The position numbers were made by a program, and so were the translations under genes. A stretch of DNA of 46,133 nt from JBBQUP01 sp038212305 (GTDB lineage: Bacteria > Bacteroidota > Bacteroidia > Bacteroidales > Marinilabiliaceae): NCBI GenBank assembly GCA_038212305.1, contig JBBQUP010000016.1, forward strand, positions 1 to 46,133, written 5' to 3'. The stretch's first letter is position 1; every line of letters begins with the position of its first letter. Below the pieces are notes generated by a model, which searched no databases, had not been told where the DNA came from, and worked only from the letters and a program-made list of their open reading frames with translations. Below are positions 8,606 to 16,559 of this stretch, one piece after another.

Positions 8606-8832
8606 ACATAGCTTTGCAAAAAAAGGCTACTTTGTATTAATTTAATGTTAAACTTTTAAGGCTCTATGTTGATTTAAGTGGGTGGTTCGTTTTGCAAAAG
8701 CCATTTGATTATTTATCATGTATGTTAAGTGGTATATATTTAAGCAATTAATCCTACGCTGACACATTGAAAAATAGTTAGAATAAAGATTGAAAAATAG
8801 CCACTTTTAAATACAATGTGCCATTGGGAGTT

Positions 8833-9864
8833 TTAAAATATAAAATTGAATAAAAAACCTACTATCATTATTCCTGTTGCTACAATACCTATAAAGGTTA
8901 ATATCAAAGGAGTTTTCAATACTTTTTTAAGAATAATCATTTCGGGCAACGACAACGCAATAACCGACATCATAAAAGCCAACGAAGTACCAAGTGCAGC
9001 CCCTTTATCGATTAATACCGATACAATAGGAACAATACCCGCAGCATTTGAATATAACGGAACACCAATTAAAACAGACAATGGAACACTATACCAAGCC
9101 GATTTACCCATAAGTGCAACCATGTAGTCTTGCGGAACATATCCATGTGCCCCCGCACCAACTGCAATACCCAGTGCGACATAAACCCACACTTTGCCAA
9201 CAATTTCTTTAATGGCATCGTAGCCAAAACGCATTCTATCCGAAAGCGATTGTTTTTCTTCCTCGTTGTTCGCATTGCTCAACTGAGTTTTGTAAACCCA
9301 ATCTTGCACCCAGTGTTCCCGTTTTAGCACTCCAATTACCCAACCCGAAACGATGGCAATGGCTAATCCAGTTACGATGTAGATTAGTGCTACTTTCCAA
9401 CCAAATAAACCAAACAACAGGATTATAGCTACCTCGTTAATCATAGGTGCTGCAATCAGAAACGAAAAGGTAACACCCAAAGGAACACCCGATTCGACAA
9501 AACCTAAAAACAAAGGAATTGCCGAACACGAGCAAAATGGAGTAACAATACCCAGTAACGAAGCCAGTACATTGCCCATAAAAGTCGATTTTCCTTCGAG
9601 CATCTTTCGGGTGCGTTCGGCTGAGAAATACGAACGAATGATACCTACAAAAAATATGATTAGCCCAAGCAACATCATTACTTTTGGCATTTCGAAAATA
9701 AAAAACCGTAATGCTTCTGTTAGATGTGCACCTTTTTCAAGTCCTAAAACGGTATCAATAAACCAATCGGTTAAAGGTTGCAAGTAATGGTAAATCATAT
9801 ACCAAAGAGGCAACAGAATTAATACAATTTGAAGCTGTTTTGATTTGAAAATTTGAAAATTCAT
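8833..9864 (-). CDS. arsP: Permease of the ArsP / PF03773 family
   Basis: This 343-residue membrane protein has about eight to ten hydrophobic segments. It carries the family hallmark TPFCSCSAIPLF with Cys111 and Cys113, and a second conserved glycine- and proline-rich half (GVPLYSNAAGIVP). ArsP members of this family export trivalent organoarsenicals, and the paired cysteines can coordinate the metalloid. The family is broader than arsenic, so the substrate is inferred from its place as last gene of the arsR-arsE-arsF-arsG unit. A cytoplasmic loop lies near residues 190-215. Confidence 0.75.
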   Translation of the reverse strand: MNFQIFKSKQLQIVLILLPLWYMIYHYLQPLTDWFIDTVLGLEKGAHLTEALRFFIFEMPKVMMLLGLIIFFVGIIRSYFSAERTRKMLEGKSTFMGNVLASLLGIVTPFCSCSAIPLFLGFVESGVPLGVTFSFLIAAPMINEVAIILLFGLFGWKVALIYIVTGLAIAIVSGWVIGVLKREHWVQDWVYKTQLSNANNEEEKQSLSDRMRFGYDAIKEIVGKVWVYVALGIAVGAGAHGYVPQDYMVALMGKSAWYSVPLSVLIGVPLYSNAAGIVPIVSVLIDKGAALGTSLAFMMSVIALSLPEMIILKKVLKTPLILTFIGIVATGIMIVGFLFNFIF

Positions 9865-9872
9865 AATGATAA

Positions 9873-9966
9873 ATTTGCTAATTATTTAATGTGCTAATTT
9901 GCTAATGAAACTTTATGTTATGCAATAAAATTAGCAAATTAGCACATTGCCCCATTAGCACATTAG
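9873..9966. repeat. Word-array palindrome A2
   Basis: Arms of TTAGCA/TTGCTA words (left 9875-9906, right 9931-9966) share a perfect 18-bp complement, TTAGCAAATTAGCACATT. They flank the core at 9907-9932 (GAAACTTTATGTTATGCAAT onward). It fills the spacer between arsG and the ArsP-like gene and contributes the arsG stop codon. Confidence 0.9.
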
Positions 9967-10658
9967 AAAAATAGAGCTATATAGTATAACCCAGTACCAA
10001 TAAATAGTACAGCAATTACACGCCTAAACCATATTTCAAAAGCTTTAATATGATTGTACAGTTTGCCCACATTTCCAACAGCAAAAGCCAGTAACCAAGC
10101 AAATATTATTACAGGTAAACCCGTAGCAATAGCAAATATTACAGGCAGATACAAGCCGCTTGCACTTGCAATGGTAATAGGAATTAGCATTGCAAAATAA
10201 ATCACACCGCTGTACGGACAAAATGCAAGGGCGAAAACCATTCCCAATAAAAGCGTACTCCAGTAGCTACCTTTACCCTTTTCGCCAATTTTATCGGTTA
10301 AACCCGATAAACCAGGAAACTTTATTTTAATCACATCGAGCATAAACAACCCAATTATAATTAGCAATGGTCCAAGTAACTTTTCGCCCCAACCTTGAAA
10401 CAACATAGACACATTCATTTTGCTGGCACCAAAATAAATCAACAAAGCTAAAACTGTATAACTTATGGCACGTCCAAGAGTATAAACAAGTCCATTTACA
10501 AACACTCGCTTGCGGTTCTCTATATCACGACTAATAAATCCAATTGCCGAAATGTTTGTTGCCAATGGGCAGGGACTGATAGCAGTCATCAACCCCAGAA
10601 TTAATGCCGTAACAAACGAGTATTGCGTATTTTCGAGAATACTTCTTAAAATTTCCAT
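9963..10658 (-). CDS. arsG: ArsG-like aromatic arsenical efflux permease (DsbD/CcdA fold)
   Basis: This 231-residue protein has six hydrophobic segments and the CcdA/DsbD-type cysteine-proline motifs AISPCPL (Cys30) and AFCPYSG (Cys147), one in each half. Bacteroidota proteins of this type next to ArsE- and ArsF-like genes belong to the ArsG group. In Shewanella that group is known to export aminophenyl arsenicals produced by ArsEF. A role as a plain transmembrane thiol carrier is the main alternative. The TAA stop lies inside array A2. Confidence 0.75.
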   Translation of the reverse strand: MEILRSILENTQYSFVTALILGLMTAISPCPLATNISAIGFISRDIENRKRVFVNGLVYTLGRAISYTVLALLIYFGASKMNVSMLFQGWGEKLLGPLLIIIGLFMLDVIKIKFPGLSGLTDKIGEKGKGSYWSTLLLGMVFALAFCPYSGVIYFAMLIPITIASASGLYLPVIFAIATGLPVIIFAWLLAFAVGNVGKLYNHIKAFEIWFRRVIAVLFIGTGLYYIALFF

Positions 10659-10670
10659 AAAATCTAATTA

Positions 10671-10775
10671 TTCAATGGGATAATGGGATAATGTGCTAAT
10701 GTGCTAATTTCATTACATGGCGTAAAGATTCATTACACACTGCCCCATTAGCAAATTAATCAATTAGCAAATTAT
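10671..10775. repeat. Word-array palindrome A3 (core inverted)
   Basis: GGGATAATGGGATAATGTGCTAAT-type words on the left and TTAGCAAATTAATCAATTAGCA words on the right enclose a core at 10709-10735. That core is the reverse complement of the cores in A2 and A5 (here TTACATGGCGTAAAG). It fills the arsF-arsG spacer and forms the last five codons and the stop of arsF. Confidence 0.88.
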
Positions 10776-11181
10776 CTACAGCTTTTTTTATTTCTGCTTT
10801 CATTTTCTCAAGGTCTTGGAAATTCATAAAACCCTTGTCAGTAATATCAATCTTTTTGTCGCCATACACAACTAAAAGAGTTTGACCACCAACGCCTAGT
10901 TTTTCGGCAATTGTTTTACTACTTGCATCATCAAGGTTGATAGCTTTAAATGAATATTCGCCAGTTTTTATTTTATCGGCATACAATGCTTCAACCGCTT
11001 TTTTAGCGTTTTCTTCAACCGAAACACAGGTATTGCACCTACGAGAAAAATAAAAATAGTACACTTCAACTTTACTTTCACCTAATTGTTTGGTAATTTG
11101 TTTATTACTGTCCTGTGCGTTGCACGAAAAACTGCCCAACATCATTACCAAGGCAAAACTGAACATTATTATTTGTTTCAT
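10756..11181 (-). CDS. arsF: ArsF-like redox lipoprotein
   Basis: This 141-residue protein has a lipoprotein-like signal with LGSFSC (Cys20) and a thioredoxin-like body whose active site is CNTC (Cys49, Cys52). It resembles the ArsF group, annotated as a subunit that acts with ArsE in reducing nitrophenyl arsenicals. The GGQTLLVVYGDKK segment supplies the usual strand after the thioredoxin cis-loop, although a clear cis-proline is not visible. The final residues NLLID and the stop are word-array sequence. Function is inferred from family and neighbours. Confidence 0.7.
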   Translation of the reverse strand: MKQIIMFSFALVMMLGSFSCNAQDSNKQITKQLGESKVEVYYFYFSRRCNTCVSVEENAKKAVEALYADKIKTGEYSFKAINLDDASSKTIAEKLGVGGQTLLVVYGDKKIDITDKGFMNFQDLEKMKAEIKKAVDNLLID

Positions 11182-11205
11182 AAATATTTAATTTATAAAG
11201 GTTTG

Positions 11206-11292
11206 TTGGGATAATGGGATAATTTGCAAATTTTATTACATAGCGTAAAGTTTCATTAGCACATTAGCAAATTAGCAAATTGATTTCATTAG
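11206..11292. repeat. Word-array palindrome A4 (core inverted)
   Basis: The left arm (11206-11230) has GGGATAATGGGATAAT words. The core at 11231-11258 contains TTACATAGCGTAAAG in the same inverted orientation as A3. The right arm (11259-11292) has TTAGCACA/TTAGCAAA words. Between arsE and arsF; it encodes the end of arsE. Confidence 0.87.
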
Positions 11293-11514
11293 AATTTGTT
11301 TAATTTCGCCCGCCGAAGGCACACGCCCCTTAATTTCAACTTGTCCATTTACTACAAGTGCAGGGGTTGCCATCACATTGTATTTCATAATGTCAACAAT
11401 GTCCTCAACCTTGGTAATTGTTGCATCAATACTGTTTTGTGCCACCACTTCACGGGTAAGCTTTTCGAGTGTTTTACACTTTGCACATCCAGTGCCTAAA
11501 ATTATAATTTCCAT
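11272..11514 (-). CDS. arsE: ArsE-like small thioredoxin-fold protein
   Basis: This 80-residue cytoplasmic protein belongs to the small redox-active-disulfide (MTH895/TM0996-like) thioredoxins. The active site is GCAKC (Cys10, Cys13), and ATPALVV (about residues 53-59) provides the cis-proline loop. Beside ArsF- and ArsG-like genes it is best read as ArsE, the proposed partner of ArsF in arsenical reduction. On sequence alone it could be any small thiol donor, for example the reductant of ArsC. The last residues KSIC and the stop come from array A4. Confidence 0.65.
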   Translation of the reverse strand: MEIIILGTGCAKCKTLEKLTREVVAQNSIDATITKVEDIVDIMKYNVMATPALVVNGQVEIKGRVPSAGEIKQILMKSIC

Positions 11515-11526
11515 TTTAATTAACTT

Positions 11527-11625
11527 AATAATGAGATAATTGAATAATGGGGCAATGTGCTAATGAAACTCTACGCCATGCAATAAAATTAACACATTAG
11601 CACATTGCCCCATTAGCAAATTATT
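11527..11625. repeat. Word-array palindrome A5 (best-formed copy)
   Basis: A perfect 19-bp stem, ATTAGCACATTGCCCCATT at 11596-11614 and its complement at 11546-11564, encloses the core at 11565-11590 (GAAACTCTACGCCATGCAAT onward). It lies between the second arsR and arsE and touches the arsR stop codon. It is the clearest model for the family. Confidence 0.92.
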
Positions 11626-11626
11626 G

Positions 11627-11935
11627 TTATCGTTTAAAAAAATTTGCGAAAATGAGCTTTGCTTCGTCCCAGTTTTCACGGTTAATACAATACTTTATAT
11701 ACGGCGGATTAATTTCGCCTTGAATCAGTCCAGCTCTTTTTAATTCTTTCAAATGTTCCGATAAGGTAGAACGAGCAATGGGCAATTCATCAACCATATC
11801 ACCACTATAACAACACTTGTCGAGATTATTCGCCAAGAAATCAAGTATAAAAACACGAACTGGATTAGAGAGTGCTTTTCCATATAGAGAAATTTTTTCC
11901 TGATTATCTGTATAATACTTTTCTTTCATTTCCAT
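11627..11935 (-). CDS. arsR: ArsR-family metalloregulator, second copy
   Basis: This 102-residue winged-helix repressor heads the arsE-arsF-arsG-arsP-like unit. The family entry motif SNPVRVFIL is near residues 23-31, a vicinal cysteine pair lies in DKCCYSGD (about 39-46), and the recognition helix region is LPIARSTLSEHLKELKRAGL. It is clearly related to the other ArsR of the cluster, but its cysteines are placed differently, which suggests a different inducer such as an organoarsenical. A matching promoter and operator candidate lies at 11946-11971. Confidence 0.85.
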   Translation of the reverse strand: MEMKEKYYTDNQEKISLYGKALSNPVRVFILDFLANNLDKCCYSGDMVDELPIARSTLSEHLKELKRAGLIQGEINPPYIKYCINRENWDEAKLIFANFFKR

Positions 11936-11945
11936 TTAAAATTCA

Positions 11946-11971
11946 TTTCGCATATTCCCGAAACAAAATTA
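11946..11971 (-). promoter_or_regulatory. Promoter and candidate ArsR operator for the arsE-F-G unit
   Basis: On the minus strand TAATTTTG (11964-11971) is a perfect TAnnTTTG box, with TTTC about 17 nt further upstream. Directly downstream lies the inverted repeat TTTCG-N8-CGAAA (11946-11963), placed to let an ArsR dimer cover the transcription start. Confidence 0.45.
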
Positions 11972-12089
11972 GATAATTTTTTAAATATGAAAGCTATTAT
12001 TTAAAGAATCTTTGGGATAAACATAAATACTAACCTCAAATTTATCAATAATAGCTTATGTTCTTTGAATAGGCTACTCGCTTTACTAA

Positions 12090-12132
12090 TATTTAAACTG
12101 CGGTTGTGAATATGACAACTGCGGTTTAAATA
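12090..12132. repeat. Imperfect 17-bp inverted repeat
   Basis: TATTTAAACTGCGGTTG (12090-12106) and the near complement at 12116-12132 (two mismatches) enclose a 9-nt loop. Nothing else is recognisable from 11972 to 12287; the sequence there is rich in AACTG/AACCG words and has no plausible gene. Confidence 0.5.
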
Positions 12133-12287
12133 CATCGAACTGATAGATTAAAATAAAGAACTGCAACTTGTAATATATCAACCGCTCTATTTGATCAGCG
12201 AACTGAATAAATAGAAATATCAACTGACAAATACAAAATGCAAACGGAGAAGTTCGTTTAAGCCTATTTTTTCTCGAATTCCTTGAC

Positions 12288-12610
12288 TACTTAGGATCTG
12301 CTGAAAAACTTAAGCAGCTTTATTTTCTAATTTTCCCGTACGGAATTAATATCAATAAAGAATCATGTGCGATTGATTATTTTGCCCGTAGAGCATTAAC
12401 ATTCATGCATTTAGGTTAATCCCCTACGGGGAACAAATTATCGCAGCATTAATTCTCTATTGATATTTATCCCCTGACGGGGAATTTAAAATTTAATACG
12501 TCAAGGGATTATGTAATATTTTCTCTTTTCCCTTGCATTTGGCATCTATAAAAATCAAGTTAATTAATTATAATAGAATGAAATAATAGTTTTTCAGCAG
12601 ACCCTACTTA
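12288..12610. mobile_element. MITE of 311 bp with 17-bp inverted ends and 6-bp target duplication
   Basis: The ends are GGATCTGCTGAAAAACT (12294-12310) and, inverted with one mismatch, AGTTTTTCAGCAGACCC (12588-12604). The direct repeat TACTTA flanks the element on both sides (12288-12293 and 12605-12610). There is no coding capacity. The interior is itself roughly palindromic: a stretch with CCCGTACGG and AATATCAATAAAGAAT near 12340-12365 is mirrored by ATTCTCTATTGATATT and CCCCTGACGGGG near 12450-12483, and CCCCTACGGGG at 12422 is a hairpin. It would need a transposase supplied in trans. Confidence 0.8.
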
Positions 12611-12646
12611 GCAAAAATGATATTTAAAAAAGTTGAAAACGGAAAG

Positions 12647-15600
12647 CTATCGTTGCTCTTCTATCCATTTTTTAGCATTCACAAAAGCTTCTAACCAAGG
12701 TGTTACTTCATCTTGCTTGCGTGAAGCCTCATAATACGGCCATTGCCATGGAAAGATAGAACGTTCTAAGTGAGGCATCATGGCTAAATGACGGCCATCG
12801 TGTGAACAAATGGCTGCTGTTTGATAGTCACTGCCATTTGGATTAGCAGGATAACCCTGATAACTGTACTTTCCTGCAATATGATAATTCTCTTCTGCAA
12901 AAGGGAAACTAAATTTTCCTTCGCCATGTGTAACCCAAACACCTAATTTAGTGCCAGCCAAACTGCTAAGCATCACTGAGTGATTTAACTTAATATCCAT
13001 TGTCAAAAATATCGATTCCAACTTATGAGACTCGTTGTGAAGCATTTTTGGTTTTTGCTCATCCTGAGGATAAACCAATCCCAGCTCAACCATTAACTGA
13101 CAACCGTTACAAATGCCCAAACTCAATGTATCAGGTCGCGCATAAAATGCATCCAACGCTGCTTTAGCTTTTGGATTGTATAAGAAGGCACCTGCCCAAC
13201 CTTTTGCAGATCCTAACACATCGGAGTTAGAAAAACCACCTACGAATACGATAAAACTTATGTCTTCTAATGTCTCGCGACCCGCAATTAAATCGGTCAT
13301 GTGAACATCTTTCACATCAAAACCAGCTAAATACATCGAATAAGCCATTTCGCGATCGCCATTTACCCCTTTTTCGCGGATAATAGCAGCCTTAACGCCC
13401 GAACGAGATGAACGAACAGCATCCAAGCCAAACGAGCTTAACGAGCCTTGAAATCCTTCAGTAAATTGATACTTTAATTTTTGATTCTTATAATTGGCAA
13501 AGCGCTCGGCTGCTTTAACCTCACCACTCTGTTTTTGATCTAATAAATAGGAAGTACGGTACCAAATATCACGATAATTATCGATGTTGAATATTCTTTC
13601 AACCGAATCCTTTACTACAGTAAGCGTGCGTGCCTCTACCGGAGAACCAATTTCTGCAAATTGCACATCGTAATGCTCCAACACTTCAATAACAGCATCC
13701 TTATCGGCAACCTGAATCACAATACCTGGGTTTTCGCTAAAAAGAATCTTCACCAAATCGGCCTCCTCTAAATGCGAAAAGTCAATTTTCAAACCATGAG
13801 TTGAATTGGCAAAACACATTTCAAGCAAGGTGGTTAAAATTCCTCCCGATGATATATCATGACCCGCTAATACCAATCCTTTGTTTATGAGTGATTGAAC
13901 AGCAGCAAAGGCATCGCTAAAATAGTCGGCATCCATCACACACGGAACCTCATCGCCTAATTTGTTGATGATTTGAGAAAAACTACTTCCTCCCAATTTC
14001 AACGCATCAAACGAAAAATCGATGTGTAATAACGTAGTGTTTATATCTTTAACTAAAACTGGCTCAACCACTTTTCGAATATCCGAAACCTCAGCCACCG
14101 ATGAAACAATTACAGTACCTGGCGAAAACACTTTATCGCCATTGGGGTATTTCTGAGTCATCGACAATGAATCTTTTCCAGTTGGAATATTAATTCCCAA
14201 TTCACAAACAAACTCACTCATGGCCTCAACAGCACTATATAAACGGGCATCTTCACCTTCGTTTTTAGCAGGCCACATCCAGTTAGCACTTAACGATACG
14301 CCTTTCAAGCCATAAGTTAACGGCGCCCAAACCAAATTGGTCAAACACTCAGCAACGGATAAAATTGACCCTGCCTCTGCATCGATGATACCTGCAACTG
14401 GCGCATGTCCTATGGATGTTGCAACCCCAATAATTCCTTGATAATCCATGGCCATAACGCCAAGATTGTTTAATGGAAGTTGAATCTCACCAGCACATTG
14501 TTGTTTGGCTACTTTTCCGGTAACTGAGCGGTCGACTTTATTTGTCAGCCAATCTTTACAGGCTACGGATTCTAACTGAAGTACATCTTTCAAATATTTC
14601 TCAATATTGTCGGGTTGGTAGCTTAAAGCAGTATATTTTTCATTCAACGACTTATCATTCATGATAGTTTTTGGCGCATTGCCAAACAAATCTTGCAGTT
14701 GAATATCGATGGGTTTATTTCCTTTATCATCTTCAAATTTAAAATGCATGTCGCCAGTACATTCGCCAACCACATACATGGGAGCACGTTCACGATCAGA
14801 AATCCGATTCAACAAAGCCACATCTTTTTCGTGAATAACCAATCCCATGCGCTCTTGCGATTCGTTTCCAACAATTTCGCGTGCCGATAAGGTTGGATCA
14901 CCAACTGGCAGCTTATCCAAATGAATAGTTCCACCAGTAGCCTCAACCAACTCCGACAAGCAGTTTAAGTGACCACCAGCACCATGATCGTGAATAGATA
15001 CAATTGGATTTATATCCGCCTCAACCATGCCACGTATGGCATTCATGGTGCGTTTTTGCATCTCAGGATTTGAACGCTGAACCGCATTCAACTCAATAGA
15101 ATTCGCAAATTCCCCAGTAGCCACCGACGAAACGGCACCTCCGCCCATTCCAATTCGGTAATTATCACCACCAAGCACCACAACTTTGTCGCCTATTGAA
15201 GGTTTCGCTTTTAAACTGTCCTCATACTTACCAAAACCAACACCTCCAGCAAGCATAATCACTTTATCAAAGGCGAATTTCTTTTGATTTTCGAAATGCT
15301 CGAAAGTCAGCACCGATCCGCAAATTAACGGTTGACCAAATTTATTCCCAAAATCACTGGCTCCGTTCGAAGCTTTAATCAATATCTGTTCGGGTGTTTG
15401 ATACAGCCAATCACGTTCGGGTGTTGCATTTTCCCAATCGCGACCCTTTTCTAATCGAGAGTAAGAAGTCATATAAACAGCAGTTCCTGCAAGAGGCAAT
15501 GATCCTTTTCCTCCAGCCAATCGATCGCGAATTTCACCACCAGCACCAGTTGCAGCACCATTAAATGGCTCCACAGTAGTAGGAAAATTATGAGTTTCTG

Positions 15601-16342
15601 CCTTTAACGAAATGACTGTATCAATGGGTTTTAGTCCAAAATAATCAGGTTTATCGTGACTAGCAGGTGCAAATTGCATAGCAGCTGGTCCTTTAATAAA
15701 TGCTACATTATCGCTATATGCTGATACAATTAAGTTGTGATTGTCAGCAGATGTTTTCTTAATCAGCTTAAAAAGTGTACTGGGCTTCTCTTCTCCATCA
15801 ATGATAAATACGCCATTAAATATTTTATGACGACAGTGCTCCGAGTTCACTTGCGAAAATCCAAAAACCTCACTATCGGTAAGTGGTCGTCCTAAATTCT
15901 TACTGAGTTGATTAAGATACTCAACTTCGTCTTGACTTAATGCTAATCCATCCTTAACATTATAAGCAGCAATGTCTTCAACATAAATAATGGCATCAGG
16001 TTGCTTATTAATCGTAAAAATAGTTTGCTCTAAATTAACGTACAAGCGTTGCAGCATTGGATCGAATTGAGCTTTGTCGTTTTCCACTTCAAAAAATTCT
16101 TCCACACGTTCAACACCTAAAACGCCCATGTTTTGAGTTATCTCAACCGCATTGGTACTCCATGGTGTAATCATCTCTTTTCGAGGCCCAACAAAAAAGC
16201 CATCCAATCGACTCTCCCCTAGCAGACTCGCTCCTCCGAACAACCATTCAAGCTTAGCAATATCTTCAGAAATTAACGTGGTTTGACACCCTACGGCAAA
16301 TACCACACCTTTGGTTCCCTTAAAATACAGGATCATCGACAT
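12647..16342 (-). CDS. purL: Phosphoribosylformylglycinamidine synthase, single-chain
   Basis: This 1231-residue cytoplasmic enzyme makes FGAM from FGAR, glutamine and ATP, the fourth step of purine synthesis. It is the long form, with the PurS-like part, the synthetase core and the glutaminase in one chain. The substrate-binding FSQVNSEHCRHKIFNG motif lies near residues 162-177, GAATGAGGEIRDRLAGG near 265, and the second ATPase-like half follows. The class I glutaminase domain has LGICNGCQ with nucleophile Cys near 1078, and His and Glu of MMPHLER near 1191-1193. No frameshift or loss of active residues is seen. It is monocistronic, with a -7 box 37 nt upstream. Confidence 0.97.
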   Translation of the reverse strand: MSMILYFKGTKGVVFAVGCQTTLISEDIAKLEWLFGGASLLGESRLDGFFVGPRKEMITPWSTNAVEITQNMGVLGVERVEEFFEVENDKAQFDPMLQRLYVNLEQTIFTINKQPDAIIYVEDIAAYNVKDGLALSQDEVEYLNQLSKNLGRPLTDSEVFGFSQVNSEHCRHKIFNGVFIIDGEEKPSTLFKLIKKTSADNHNLIVSAYSDNVAFIKGPAAMQFAPASHDKPDYFGLKPIDTVISLKAETHNFPTTVEPFNGAATGAGGEIRDRLAGGKGSLPLAGTAVYMTSYSRLEKGRDWENATPERDWLYQTPEQILIKASNGASDFGNKFGQPLICGSVLTFEHFENQKKFAFDKVIMLAGGVGFGKYEDSLKAKPSIGDKVVVLGGDNYRIGMGGGAVSSVATGEFANSIELNAVQRSNPEMQKRTMNAIRGMVEADINPIVSIHDHGAGGHLNCLSELVEATGGTIHLDKLPVGDPTLSAREIVGNESQERMGLVIHEKDVALLNRISDRERAPMYVVGECTGDMHFKFEDDKGNKPIDIQLQDLFGNAPKTIMNDKSLNEKYTALSYQPDNIEKYLKDVLQLESVACKDWLTNKVDRSVTGKVAKQQCAGEIQLPLNNLGVMAMDYQGIIGVATSIGHAPVAGIIDAEAGSILSVAECLTNLVWAPLTYGLKGVSLSANWMWPAKNEGEDARLYSAVEAMSEFVCELGINIPTGKDSLSMTQKYPNGDKVFSPGTVIVSSVAEVSDIRKVVEPVLVKDINTTLLHIDFSFDALKLGGSSFSQIINKLGDEVPCVMDADYFSDAFAAVQSLINKGLVLAGHDISSGGILTTLLEMCFANSTHGLKIDFSHLEEADLVKILFSENPGIVIQVADKDAVIEVLEHYDVQFAEIGSPVEARTLTVVKDSVERIFNIDNYRDIWYRTSYLLDQKQSGEVKAAERFANYKNQKLKYQFTEGFQGSLSSFGLDAVRSSRSGVKAAIIREKGVNGDREMAYSMYLAGFDVKDVHMTDLIAGRETLEDISFIVFVGGFSNSDVLGSAKGWAGAFLYNPKAKAALDAFYARPDTLSLGICNGCQLMVELGLVYPQDEQKPKMLHNESHKLESIFLTMDIKLNHSVMLSSLAGTKLGVWVTHGEGKFSFPFAEENYHIAGKYSYQGYPANPNGSDYQTAAICSHDGRHLAMMPHLERSIFPWQWPYYEASRKQDEVTPWLEAFVNAKKWIEEQR

Positions 16343-16378
16343 TTATGTTTAATTAGAGATTAGTATTGAATTCTGCCG

Positions 16379-16386
16379 CAAAGTTA
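16379..16386 (-). promoter_or_regulatory. -7 promoter box for purL
   Basis: The minus strand reads TAACTTTG, a perfect TAnnTTTG match, 37 nt before the purL start. TTGG about 21 nt upstream (16407-16410) could serve as the -33 element. Confidence 0.5.
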
Positions 16387-16559
16387 AAATAAATGAGTAA
16401 ACCCACCCAATTTTAATTAATATACACACGATTGAATGACATTATTTAACAACCTCATAAAACTATGCTACATGACAATAATACCATGTAGTAACGTTTA
16501 ATTAACTTTTTTACTATTTTTACTACATTAAAAATTGAAACAATTCATCACCCCATTTT

